DNA from: Lethocerus indicus
Taxonomy: Eukaryota > Arthropoda > Insecta > Hemiptera > Belostomatidae
NCBI GenBank assembly: GCA_019843655.1
Contig: JACDQD010000004.1
Location: 12,276,001-12,340,000, forward strand
Length of the DNA stretch: 64,000 nucleotides
Direction of reading: 5' to 3'
This document shows, one piece after another, positions 46,216-57,552 of this stretch. The translations under genes and the position numbers were made by a program. The notes beneath the pieces were generated by a model that worked only from the letters and a program-made list of their open reading frames with translations, did no database searches and had not been told where the DNA came from. The stretch's first letter is position 1. Each line of letters begins with the position of its first letter.

Positions 46216-47389
46216 GCTCATTCATGACCTATTTGTTAATATAGTGTTCCATAAGAGACACTACAGTGTAATGAAAACCCGCATGATTCTCTATATATCG
46301 GATTCTTTTCTTAACAATAATCTCGTAGTATTGAAACCTGTCTGTATCGTAATTTGTTGCTTGCTTTTTTTATGAACACGAATTTAGTGAAAAATCCTAA
46401 ACCACATTATTTTATTATTTTTGCTTATTTTTATTGTTTACTGCTTCTGCGCATAATTGTTCGGCTAATTTAGACTGGTGGTCATTACGGGTAAAAGATA
46501 CAATTTATCTGCAGTCAGTCACTGATTATATCGTGTGTCACATCTTCTACGAAGTTGTTAATCACTTGATTTGTTCAGCAGAACGTAGACCGATATGATG
46601 TCGGTTCGTACAACAATGGAATGACTAAAACCCCTAGAATCGTTTGTTCCTATCAATGTGGCTCGGCTCTAAAGAATAGGCTCAAAGACCGTCTATATTC
46701 GGCTGACATTTGAAGATCCGTCTATTAAGTTGTAAGTCTAGAAAGCCTCAACGGTAATAAAGGCATAAAGTCCGTTTTGTGGATTAGCAAGTTCATTACA
46801 AAGGTATTTAATTCAGCGCTGTCATTTCTCATTTCATAAATGTACAGAAATGCCCATTAATTTTTTCAGTTTAGTTGAAAAATGAAATAAAAAACTTCGT
46901 AAGAACAATCTTCAAGTTAATGCGCAAAATTTAATGGAACTGAAATTATACAAAATAAATTTTATCTTTTCAATCGAGTTGTCTTGCAACACTGAAAATC
47001 GCATGATGGTGGATAGTACAAAGGTTAGTTAGTTACTGATTTGTGTTTCTATTTGAGTAATTTACGATGCCGGCTTTATTGAAATGTAAGTGTGACTCTG
47101 CAACATGCAATTCTGGATATCTCGTCCATTCATCAGTTACAGCGGGGCGTAACCAAATATGGTGTTACTATATGACCAAACATTAGTTTTACATCCTTTT
47201 TCTCTTAATATGGAGTTATTTGGTACCAACTAAGAGCTAGTGAGAATTCAGTGGTCGCTTTGGAAAAACATTTAATCTCCCTCCATGTTTGTGTTTCCAG
47301 GGAAATGTTACAGTCTCTTAGTGTGGCAAACACGTACGTGAGAGAATATGTTTTTAAGACACAAGCTTGTTTGTGGATTGATAGTCTTT
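46216..47389. other. AT-rich non-coding stretch
   Basis: No gene recognised. It lies 3' of the minus-strand open frame that ends at 47390. Nothing distinctive seen apart from an AGCGCT palindrome near 46816. Confidence 0.4.
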
Positions 47390-47947
47390 TTATGGCTTGT
47401 ACTTTATTACTGCGGTACTGAATTCGGTTTTCGATATTACGTGTACAGATATTTTTATGATTTCATTTTCTACGGTTTGTAAAAAAATGTTTTGAAACCG
47501 TCTGTTTTCCTTCAGATGTTGCCTTAATAAAAGAAACTGAGAGAGTTTCTTTAATTGCGTTTCAGTAGAGGAAGGAAGCACGGAGTTCATTTTTTTTTCG
47601 CGTCGCACAAATGAGCAATAAGCAAATGTATAAGAAGAGAACCGGGCGTTTAATTTCTTAAAATGTCGGGCGTAGTGTGCTTTGAAGCCGTACTGGTGAA
47701 TAGTGAATCTTCTTGAGTGGTGCCGGTGATGCAGGCTGATGGATGGCCTTTGTTGGTCCGGGTAAGGCCGCCGCTCTGACGACACCCTGCCCTTACGATA
47801 AACGCTTCCCCCGGAGTCATTTGAATTTCTAAATTGTCCGATAATTGGTGGGGACAGCATTACAAGAGTGTATTCCCATAAGTTATCCACTGATCGGCCT
47901 GCGTTGCAACAGTAAATGTTTGTTTTGTCGATTGTTGATTTCCTCAT
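47390..47947 (-). CDS. Longest open frame in the window, unidentified
   Basis: 185 codons from an ATG at 47947 that directly follows an in-frame TAA, to a TAA at 47390. In this AT-rich composition a frame this long is unlikely by chance (my rough hand estimate is well under one per window). The product would be basic. It has a Ser/Arg/His-rich middle (HHRHHSRR at about residues 74-81) and a C-terminal part with helix-like spacing of Leu, Lys and Gln (about residues 128-170). I recognise no domain, signal peptide or transposon motif. The -3 context of the ATG is T, a weak animal start, so it could be part of an exon, a decayed element gene, or chance. A second long minus frame lies 475 bp upstream of it. 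Confidence 0.25.
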   Translation of the reverse strand: MRKSTIDKTNIYCCNAGRSVDNLWEYTLVMLSPPIIGQFRNSNDSGGSVYRKGRVSSERRPYPDQQRPSISLHHRHHSRRFTIHQYGFKAHYARHFKKLNARFSSYTFAYCSFVRREKKMNSVLPSSTETQLKKLSQFLLLRQHLKENRRFQNIFLQTVENEIIKISVHVISKTEFSTAVIKYKP

Positions 47948-48421
47948 TTATTTCTTCGGAGTTTTTTTTCGCGATTTCTTTTCTTATTTCGAGTCCGATA
48001 ATGTTCGTGCAGCCGCTCACTCGCCAGATTTCATAGCACAGTGAAATAATATGAAGATGCCCCATCAGACAATGAACGATAAGTTTAACGGTTACGCACG
48101 CATATTATAGTAGTCTCTAGTTTCTTGTTTGCCAGTACGCTGATTCTTCTATTCGCCACCCTCAGTAGCATTTCGTTTGTAATACAGTAATTAAAGTCTG
48201 CAAGATTGTAGATTAATAACTGTCTTAAAATCAGTTTGAATAAGAAATGAGCACTCTTAAACAGATTTATTATAAGGCAATTCAATTTGTTGCTAATAAC
48301 TGACATGATATGAATATTAGCACGCTGGAATAGGCCTTATAATTTATTTATTATTAAGTAATTAGGGTTTTGTTAGGAGCCCCAGTGAATATCTTGTGTC
48401 GGAGGGATGAAATAAATTTTA
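47948..48421. other. Spacer between two minus-strand open frames
   Basis: About 475 bp with short frames only. No intron boundaries can be assigned with confidence, and no gene is recognised. Confidence 0.35.
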
Positions 48422-48970
48422 TTATTTGAACCTGTTCTCTCGGTATCCAAATTCGACCGATTGTCGGTATCCCAGTTGTATCGAGCTGCTGAAATTCACC
48501 AGAGGCGCACGGATTCTTTTAAGTCCGCTCTCTTTTCTGGGAGGCGTCTGTGAAAGTTTCGCTCTCAGTACTGCCTGGTTGGTCGGTCCATCAACCTTGA
48601 ATCCGAGAAATAAATTGTTCCTCGTCATCGTCGGCTCTTCTTCTTTCTGCGAATCCTGCTGCAAAGCACCCACCGTCCTATCACGTGCTTTTGGGGAGTA
48701 AATATACCCTTTTTGCGAATTGTCTGAAACCTTTACGGTGCTACAGTTCGGCCGAACTTTGCTAAAACTTTGCTGGAGGACTGCGGTTTCAACCGGTGAT
48801 GCAATTCTGCTTGGGTGATGCCGCTTATTGCTCCCCTCTCCATTATTACCCCTCTCGCTCTTTCTCAGCAGTGGCTCTCTGCCGCTGCGTAGTATCGCAC
48901 GCGGCTTGGGGCTGGGCCAATCCAGGCTCCTAGCCCAATTTGACCGCTTCTCCCGCGGCTGACGGGACAA
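48422..48970 (-). CDS. Second long minus-strand open frame, unidentified
   Basis: About 182 codons are open between an in-frame TAG just upstream of 48970 and the stop at 48422. The open stretch begins with TTG, and the first ATG is far downstream, at about residue 114. In an animal gene it could therefore only be an internal exon, a short C-terminal product, or a pseudogene. The translation is rich in Arg, Ser, Pro and Gln with no domain I recognise. The region is GC-richer than its flanks, which lengthens chance frames, and a plus-strand frame (48426-48701) overlaps it. It shares strand with the 185-codon frame downstream. Confidence 0.15.
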   Translation of the reverse strand: MSRQPREKRSNWARSLDWPSPKPRAILRSGREPLLRKSERGNNGEGSNKRHHPSRIASPVETAVLQQSFSKVRPNCSTVKVSDNSQKGYIYSPKARDRTVGALQQDSQKEEEPTMTRNNLFLGFKVDGPTNQAVLRAKLSQTPPRKESGLKRIRAPLVNFSSSIQLGYRQSVEFGYRENRFK

Positions 48971-50584
48971 CCCCTAACGCGAAATACCTTCTTTTTTTGT
49001 TTATTACATTTGCAATTTCGTACTGCCAAAGTACGGTTAAACTCTATACATTCGACCGGGAAACTCGACTGGAACAAATCTATTCCACGTCTTGACCTAA
49101 GATGGACCGACTGGTCTTGGCTTCTTGATATATTTTGTAGTTATTCGTACGAATGTTATTTGACGACGGAGCATCCTGTTTGCACTATTATTGTTACAAA
49201 CGTTAGCAGCGTACACACATCCAATTCCACAATTCCAATTCGGAACACCCGAGACATTACAGTACTGTCTTTTTACATAGCGCCTTTTGCAAGAAGCCTG
49301 AACCGTCACTACTTTGTTTCGCCTAAACAGCTTGTAATCGGCTAAAAATACGCGGCTAACATGTTGGAATTTACTTGAACCGAAGCTCTAGAATTAATTT
49401 ATTAGAATTCCCGCGACAGGTTATGACTATCGGACAGTGCTCGCGGCCTCTTGTGTGCCAAACCCCCGTCTTCACCTTGCCAAGACACGGCGGCATGGTT
49501 GCACTCCAATTGATTTATAGTACAATACATTTAAACACAAATAGACTCCAATATTTAATAGCGGACTGTACTGGGCTGTAAAATGTATTATTTGGGAATA
49601 TATATTTCGACTACTACTTGTGCTATTACTATCAATTAAAAGTTGCTTTAGTTATTTTAAATTCTTCAAAGTATAAGGATTACTTTCTTTCTGTTTGGTT
49701 TTGGATTAAGAGTGCGGAATACATTTTCTTTAAATAAGGCTCTTAAATTTCCTTTAGAGCTTTTTATAGCGCCTTAAGGTTCTCTTTAAAGTATGATCTC
49801 AAAAGGCTTATTTGTTGAATTGGTACTCAATAATGCAACAACAATTTTATTTCTGTAGTCTCATTTTATAGATATACTGTAATATAAAATGAACCTTGAG
49901 GATTCGTTATCTTCTTTGTTTATTGCCTGTAATTATTATATGACAATATTCTTTATCCACTGTCTATATTATTGTCTACCTTCTGAAAGGTTACTAGTAG
50001 AAGTGGTGTGTTATTAGAACAGTGCTTCGATCTAATTACTTTTGACCAATCACCGATTTTTCCCATTTGAGGAATTTAGACATCAATGTCGTTACATAGC
50101 GAACACCATTTCAAAGCATGAATGCGGCGTTGAAGCGGCATTAATTGGCATAAATAGCTGTAGGTGCACAATATCGGGATGATGTAATCGGTCGATAATC
50201 CAACTCTATTAATTGGGTATTTCGTAATTTCTGGTCCGAAAATTTACGGCGTTCATTTAATTATAAGCTCGAGTCAATATTCTAAATTTATATACGCTCG
50301 CACTGTTATTTACTTCCGCCCCAACTCATTTTTACGCTTGTTGGGTTTTGTATTCGCTTGTAAAAAGTTTGGTTATATGCGGAATCTAAATATTCTAGTA
50401 TATCACGCCGTGTTATGTGCGGAGATGTTCCTAGACCGTGAATCACTCAGTTTATTATGCCGGGGCATACGTGGGTCATTGCGAAATTGATTTGAATTCG
50501 TTGCGTGTATACGTTGACTATCGGTGGCTGGATAATCATGTGCTCTTCGGGAGACCATCATAACTCTTCGGGTTCCATTCCACC
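48971..50584. other. Non-coding stretch
   Basis: A plus frame of 111 codons (49010-49345) overlaps a minus frame (49097-49309); neither has a domain. The remainder is AT-rich. A balanced, non-repetitive block at about 50090-50170 could be regulatory but is not distinctive. Confidence 0.4.
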
Positions 50585-50650
50585 TGTTTGTCCTCGAACC
50601 AGATCGGTTTCGGTTTCTCGCCATCGTCAGTAGATTCGGTGTGTCATATT
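50585..50650 (-). mobile_element. Minus-strand hammerhead-bearing element copy
   Basis: Read on the minus strand: TCTA (50634-50631), core CTGACGA (50630-50624, matching CUGANGA), T, GGC with loop GAGAA and ACC, core GAAA (50611-50608), ACCGAT, and C (50602). Then TGGTT follows, which can re-pair partly with ATCTA in stem I. Stem II has a C·A mismatch. The downstream GGACAAACAGGTGG corresponds to AGACCAAACCAGCGA of the best copy. The leader GACACACCGAATCTA matches the family's TAACACCGCTA. Probably an old, weakened copy. Confidence 0.55.
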
Positions 50651-51394
50651 GTGAAGTAATCGCGCACTTCACTTTTCAGGCCTGTCCCTGTAATCATTAT
50701 GTAGTCCAATGTTCGTACTATTGAATATATAGTGCACTGAAGGCATCCCTAGTTCCCCGCGGAGAAATAATAGAATATTCCTGGGTGTACTGCCGCGTTA
50801 ATCTAAACGAAAAATTGGAAAGAACGATGGGAGATGCTCTGTGTATGCTTTCTTGGTTGAAGCAATTATACCATTCCATTTACATTTTCTTAGGCTATTA
50901 GTTACTGTCTTAAACGTATATAGCGGAGAGGGTTCCAACTTGTGTAGTCCTTCGCAAATGGAATCCAGAAATGCGTGTTAGATCGAGGCCTGCACATGTG
51001 CACTGGCACTTTATCCCGGTCTGATTTAGCTGACCTTGCCGACTCATCTCCAGTTTATTTCAATTGTAAACGAACCCAGTCCCCCCTCCCTCAACTTCCA
51101 CTGATATCTGAATTAGCTCGGCATTCGCATTTCGCAATTGTTAGCCACGCCGCCCTGGTTGCTATGTTGATATCTGTTAGTTTTTATATTCCACAATTAT
51201 TGCCCCCTATCTTTTGATGAACACGGATAGTGTGGGCCGATCGCGTGAAAAAAACGTCCCGTTTGAATTACTAAATCTAATGCGCGCGAATGGGTTTTCT
51301 CTCAGCGATCCTGACAAGTAGATTGAAGTTTTCCATGCGGAGCTTTTCCCACCGTCAATAGGCAACTCGTTTCGCTCCGTATCGAGATAAATGA
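50651..51394. other. Non-coding stretch
   Basis: An 80-codon frame at 50975-51217 has no domain. No repeats recognised. Confidence 0.4.
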
Positions 51395-51600
51395 TAGAAT
51401 ATTCGCCGGGAGAAACAAACGGCGAGGAAGAGCTACGATGAAGAGGAAATAAACTGGTTCAGGCCTTCATTTAAAAAAACCACTCGCTGTGGCTATGAGT
51501 GCAAAACGTTTAATGATGCCAACCAGGTGAGAGATTGAACTAAAAAAAAATACTACCGTCGCATCTATCTCGGTAACCGAGAGCGCAACACGATCGTGCA
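51395..51600 (+). repeat. Interspersed repeat, copy 2 (partner at 35560-35720)
   Basis: Shares ACGATGAAGAGGA (51435-51447) with the copy at 35596, followed by AAACTGGTTCAG and, further on, GATGCCAACCAG and an A-run. Compared with the other copy there is an insertion of about 40 bases (about 51464-51505) that holds a CACTCGC...GAGTG hairpin. Class unknown. Confidence 0.45.
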
Positions 51601-53164
51601 GAGAATCGTTCTCATCGAGATTTATGCTAATGTATGAAGAACATTATTTGAACTAAATATTTTTGTTTTGTTTGAGTGAACTTTTTCTTCTGTGCCGATT
51701 TTTTTTGGCTATAACAAGTTAAATAATCGCGTTGGAACTGATGTACGTCAACTAGAGTATCCAATCTGTAGATAGTAGTCGAGGTAGTACCCTTTATTTG
51801 TCTTGTACAGTAGCTTTTATTGAAATGGAATTTCCTTTAAATAAATGGAGGCCGCATTTGGCCGGCTCTAATGTTGCCTCCAATTTAACTTAGGTCTGGG
51901 TTGGAGGCCCTCGTTTACCGCTACATGCTCGATTGTAAACACATGCCTGTAAATACACAGCCAACCGGTTTGGACACCAAATTTGAATTAGTTCCTTGGT
52001 CAAATTATTCTACTCAGGGAGCAAATTTGGAATACTAGAAACGTTAATTGTATCTTTCCAGTTTTATATTACTATTTTAATATGCATATAGTTCTACCCA
52101 TGGTCGTATTTAGATATAACGGTGATTAATTTTAAACTGGTAATGACTTTCGGAGGTTCAATTTTTGGGTAGGTTTATTGATGATATTAAATCAATGTTA
52201 GGCTACAGAACGGGGAGGACCTTGTAATGAAGTCCCTCAGACGTTATTTTTCGCTCCATCTGTATTAGCCTGAGATTAAATTATCCAACGAAGTTGACAT
52301 TTTGTTTTCAACCATTAAGAGACCCCAGAACCCATTCTGCTCTGTACCTAATTTAAATTTATTAATGAACGTAGGGAACAACCAAGCATATTTCTCAAAA
52401 TAAATTTTGGATTGGATGCCCTATTGCATTACTATTGCCTAATTAAATTGTCGCCACTCTAATTTAATCAACCGAAATTTACTTTTGAAGTATATGTTCC
52501 GCCCCCGGCATTCGAATCAGTGACACTGTAAAGTGCCACTTTAAATACCGGACCCCAGTCGCAAGTGACTTCGGAATTTCCATTCAATTACTACTCTAAT
52601 TGTATACTCTTGTATTTGATTGCGTCGGCGTTGTAACTACAGTTTTAGACGGGTAGCAGTTGTTCTGGAAGAAACTATCGAACTGAATTCCAGTGAGTAT
52701 ACCGGAAACTAGAGCCCCTTGGGTTTAATCAGTTTAGGTTCGTATCACCTTAAAATGTATGATGCCTGGAATATTGGAACAATGAAGCATGGAGTTTCAA
52801 ATTTAATTTATCGAGACTGTAATAATAATGTTGTAACATAATATTACAAATATATCAGGGTCTAGTGGAAATTACGTATCGTGAAGTTTTACCAGTCCGA
52901 ATTCATTAACACTTTTTGCCTACGCATATTAAAATTAATCCCTGATTGCTACAATTATTCATATAATCCTTTCCGGACTTGTTTCCGAATAATCACAGAA
53001 GCACTGAACAACATATTTTATCTGAATTACAATAAGAGAGCATGAATAAATTCGGAACTGTTGAATACTGAAAAGGGAAATCAGTGAGATGTCCACTAGT
53101 TTGTGTAGCTTTGTATTTTAGGCCTCCGGCGCGGCCCATAGATGTATTTTTACTCCCAGACGGG
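51601..53164. other. Non-coding stretch
   Basis: No gene recognised. 52370-52480 is TAAT-rich and non-repetitive (TTACTATTGCCTAATTAA-type sequence) and could be a homeodomain-responsive element, but the evidence is thin. A 61-codon minus frame at 52993-53178 has no domain. Confidence 0.4.
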
Positions 53165-53325
53165 CATCTATAGGACAAAGCGAGGCAACTTTTCCCACTT
53201 CAGCGGAGAAATCCCGCTGAGCCCGCTTGCATCGGGGACCTATTGTCCTATTTTTCCGAAGCCCCAAGCGCCATTTCAGGACGAGGGCCCCCTTGTACGG
53301 CCCTAAGTAAAAATAGTTCCATTTT
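53165..53325. other. GC-rich patch with a TCAGCGG hairpin
   Basis: TCAGCGG (53200-53206) and CCGCTGA (53214-53220) pair exactly around 7 nt. They lie within a 150-bp GC-rich island that ends in GGGCCCCC and GTACGGCCC tracts. The sharp composition boundary with AT-rich flanks suggests an inserted or constrained segment. No coding frame of note. Confidence 0.35.
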
Positions 53326-56160
53326 TTATCGGCTGAAAATGTGAAGGACCTATCGGTTTAAAATTAATTGAAACCATATAGTCACCATTTTATGTGGCGA
53401 TATTAATTCTGATTTCGTTAACTTGGGTGTTCAATAACATTAATCCAAATCTTCATGTTTTTGTATTCTATCCCCCCGGTAAATGTTCCACATAGAGACC
53501 AATAACATTGAAATTAACATTGAATTGTCGTTTCCAACAGAAATTGGTGACACCACACAAACATCAAAATTGTGGTCATAACGTCTCAGTTTAAAAGTTG
53601 GAATTTATAAGTTACGGATTTTCGGAATTCAGTTACGTTAACTCGAAAGCAGAACTTATGGAAATGGATATTCATATATATTAAATGAAAAAAAATGCTT
53701 TTTGGTGTAAAAGAATGCTTTGTGGCGCGCAAGGTTTTGCCTACATTGCCTGTTTTGGTGGATCATGAAATTTCTGTTACAAATTCCGCCACCCGGCGGA
53801 TCAAAGCCGAGGTCCTCCGAAGCACCGGTATATATTAGTATGTTGTAACTTTTATGAGGCCCGCAAATAGATTTTATGACGGGCAGGATTACTGTGTGAA
53901 TGAATCATCGCTCCCAAAACCAAAAAGAAAAAATATGACTAACAAACCGATTTAGCTGCTGAGTATAATTTTGTATTACCTCGCGTATCCGGAAGTGCAT
54001 ACCTTTGCCATGATTTTAGAACCGCATTACTTGAAGAATCGTTCCTGGTATTCTCCGCCGTCTCCGATATCTAATTTCTCTTGTACATTAAAGTTGTGTT
54101 AACAGCTAGTTAACAACTGCACTCAACAATTTTCGAAATTCAGTAATTATATTACATAATTATTTACTTTTGAATGTTTGTTATCACATCTTCGTCCCCG
54201 AGACACCCCGTAATACCTCTTTGTAGCAGCGTTATCATTCAATAATGATTACAGAAAATCGCGCCTTTGACGGTACAAACGGTGTTTGGTTATCGGATTA
54301 TTTCCTGACTGGTGAACTGGTATGCGCCCACTCTGTTTATAATACGGAAAATCATTGACGTCACTATGAGTCTTTGTGCAATTCACTTAATGTAACAAAG
54401 TCTCTTGACAGAATCGTGTTAAAAGTTTCTGAATTATAAGTTTGAATTTTTAAAAACGGTCCGTGAAATCTATCGAACCTGGTGTTCAAGGCGGTAATGA
54501 CTCTACGTGCACTTTTACTAATTTTAAAATATTAATGTAATTTTTTATACGATATCGCTACATCTTTAAATTATCTAATTCATTGTACTAAATCTAAACC
54601 ATTCCAATACACAATAAGCAAAAATAATGAGCTGTATTTATATGGAATTTATTTTTCTTGTCTCTCTACATTCCTGGGTTCTCTGTCTCCATTTACTAGG
54701 TTAGATTCGGAGCTTGTCCTAATCCAAGCTCACGGGTGAAATGTGTGACAATAATTACTTCTGAAATGTTTCACGGAAAAGTAATTTATTTCGCGATACG
54801 GGCTGAATTGCAGTGCCCTCCCGCCCTCTAAGTTTAATTTTCCCGGAATCCTGAACTAATTTTTCATCTATTCCCGTTCCCATTAGTTTTGAACGATTTG
54901 ATCTCCAGCCCCCTTTGATGATTTCGTCTGGTGGACGCAGAACAAGTTCTCCCGTGTCAAAAAGGTTTCTATTAAAAATCAATTAACGTTCTTGCTTTTT
55001 TCAATTTTTTTTTTCTCTCCGATTTAAACATCGTTCGGCGTTTATTAAATACGACAAATTGGAACATATGGAAAATGAACATTTAAGGATATTGTTTGGT
55101 TTATACTTTACGCCAATGTGTAAATTAAATATTTCATTGAATCTTAGCGCCAACGTGGCCAACGTCGATCTTAGCGCCGAACGTTTTTTAAGGATACTGA
55201 AAGCTAATATTGAATTTAATATTGGCTATTCGCGCAGTAGAATTGCCAGTCAATCCAAAATCACAATTCGAAATAGTGTTTTCATCCCGGGTATAAACAG
55301 TCGGGTTGAATTTGAAGGCTGTGCCCGGATACGAGATGAAATCCAAGTGACGGTTGCGGAAGCTAGAAAAGCGGCTTCCGATTTGATCTGACCGATATTA
55401 AATTATCAACATTCGTCGGGCGCCATCCCAACGAACCAAATCCTGCCCCTCAGTGCCATTTCTTTTTTCCTAATATCTGATTTTATTCAGAACCTGAACA
55501 TGTTCCGACCAATTGAAATTAATTTCCATTGCGTTCTTACGCGATGCTACTAAATTTGTGTCATCACCGAAATATCTAGTATAGTTATTTAGTTTTTAAT
55601 CCAGTTTTCTCGTTGCATATTCAACGTACCGTTTTTAATTGTTATCCTTGCAAAGGGTAATCAAATGTTGGTGTTTGAGAAACTACTTGTATGCACTTGA
55701 CTTAATTTGAAATTTTATTATATCAATTCAGTGTTAAATCCAATCTGGCTGAAATTAATAATAGGTTTCTACCTTTATGCCTATAATTTTCTTCTATGCG
55801 AATGACGAGTTGTTGTTCGGCATAGTAAACACGTTTTTATGCCCTGACGCAGCTATTCCCGTCTCATACTTGCGCCATTCTTGTATCAGAGTAATGATAG
55901 AAATGTCCGTTTCCTCTAAAATATCCGGACATTTTAATTATTTTCGAACTCTAAAGGAGGTATTGGCCTGCAGGGAAATCCTATAACTATTTTTGACATA
56001 AAACCATCTGTTGCTCAATCCCCTGTAAAACGTTGCTCAATTTGCGTCATTAAACGGAGGAAATTACATTCGGCCTGAATAAAAGGTCACTTTACACCTT
56101 TCGGTATTTCAAATTTAATTTTTTTATCGAATCTCCACGCATGCCTTCGAAGAAATTCGA
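53326..56160. other. Non-coding stretch
   Basis: The 110-codon plus frame at 55059-55391 is Asn/Ile/Arg-rich and has no domain I recognise. Its length is within chance. Other frames are shorter. No repeats recognised. Confidence 0.4.
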
Positions 56161-56163
56161 ATC

Positions 56164-56322
56164 ACTAATTACATAATTAGTAATTATTGGCGTCAATATA
56201 TTGTAAATTAATTTCACCGTTTTCACATATTAACCCAAGAATTCGTAATTGATGTTTAAGTTCGATGAATACATAAATAATTATGTTGGTTATCGTGTTA
56301 CAGGTATGACAGGTTATCGTGT
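56164..56322. promoter_or_regulatory. Paired homeodomain palindrome and duplicated GGTTATCGTGT
   Basis: ACTAATTA (56164-56171) and TAATTAGT (56174-56181) form an 18-bp palindrome with two TAATTA cores. Downstream, GGTTATCGTGT is repeated exactly at 56288-56298 and 56312-56322 (period 24). Regulatory function is inferred from motif type only. Confidence 0.3.
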
Positions 56323-57040
56323 AATTACTGTAGCGCATCAATGTCGATTAGGGACCCCCTTAAGATCCCTGATTAGACAATAAGGCTACGAGACGGTTGT
56401 TTTTAAATTTTAATGTGCACAGTTTTCATTAGAACGATGAAGATAATGTTCATTTATTACTTCAGCGACTCATTGATGCCAGTATTATTATATGTTTTGT
56501 AAATACTTATGTAATATCCTGATCTAGTTGAAAATAGGACTATAGGATGGATGTTTCTTTTTATACAGACTTAGGCCATGCATGCTTTCGTTGCAGTTCT
56601 GACGCGCTTGACTCACGCAGTGCAGTCGGATTCTAATTTTGGTGAGTCTAAATAGCTCTTGGTTATTAGCAAACATCTCCCAGTGCGTATTTTTTATTCG
56701 GGGGGGTTCGATGACCCGTACTTAGATTCTTCGTTCACAATTATCTGCATATAATCATTTGTTTCGATCTGATGTTTCGATTCTTGGAAGAAAATATGCT
56801 TTACGTACATGGTCTGACCTGTGCACATTTCTGAATTTCTACATAAATATGTCTGTTAGAATTATACCATAAAAAATTATTATAACTCTGCTATAAAACT
56901 TTTAGGCTCCTTTTAGCTCTATGGATTCACTTTCAGGTAGTAACTTAGACGGTTCATCCAGTTGGATATAACTATATGGTCAGATAGAGTTAATAACAGC
57001 ATTTACAGTTTTAATTGTTAACTCATTTATAATTCGAGCG
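56323..57040. other. Non-coding stretch
   Basis: No gene or repeat recognised. Confidence 0.4.
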
Positions 57041-57504
57041 ACGTGTCGGGCTATTCCAAGTTGGCTAATTGGGTTGCCAGGAGAGAGTCAAGTAGGATTG
57101 GGTGATATCCTTGATTGAAAGGCCGAGCCCCGTCTCTCAACAAGGAGAACACCACTTGTAAGGAACCAGATACGACGCCTAGTCGCCGCGTTACAGATCA
57201 ACTCAGACCTCCTCTATACTGATGTTGCACACTAAGCACTGCTGTTGCACTGAAGTTTCATCAAATAGTCCACTGGATCCAGTGACTATCCACTGAGTAT
57301 CCGATGTGATTCGAAATGAGGATATCCTCCTCTTCCGGATAGGAGGTTTGAAATGAATGACCCATCAGGGGTATGAAAAGCGCCATCAGAGGGTGAGCTA
57401 TTCAGCAAAATAGAGGGTTCTTTACCTATAGAAAATATTCTTGTTTACGCCAATTATTATTATTATTATCATCTCTTCCTTTCTTCATATGGCCCTACGT
57501 AAAA

Positions 57505-57506
<2 letters not shown>
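57041..57506 (+). mobile_element. Palindrome-rich element with simple-repeat tail, SINE- or MITE-like
   Basis: A 57060-57075 stretch (TTGGCTAATTGGGTTGCC) vaguely resembles a tRNA A-box, but no convincing B-box follows. The 3' half has CACTGGATCCAGTG (57271-57284), extended to ATAGT/ACTAT with one bulge; the perfect palindrome GAGGATATCCTC (57318-57329); and a CCTCC/GGAGG hairpin. It then runs into (ATT)n at 57453-57469 and the (TA)n array. GC-richer than flanks. The structure suggests a short non-autonomous transposable element. I could not find a second copy in the window. Confidence 0.3.

Positions 57507-57550
<44 letters not shown>
57507..57550 (+). repeat. (TA)22 microsatellite
   Basis: 44 bases of uninterrupted TA, directly after an AAAACC junction. 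It may be the tail of the upstream element or independent. Confidence 0.95.

Positions 57551-57552
<2 letters not shown>

Noticed and set aside
55059..55391. 110-codon plus-strand frame
   Set aside because: No recognisable motif; amino-acid composition follows the local base composition; length is within chance.
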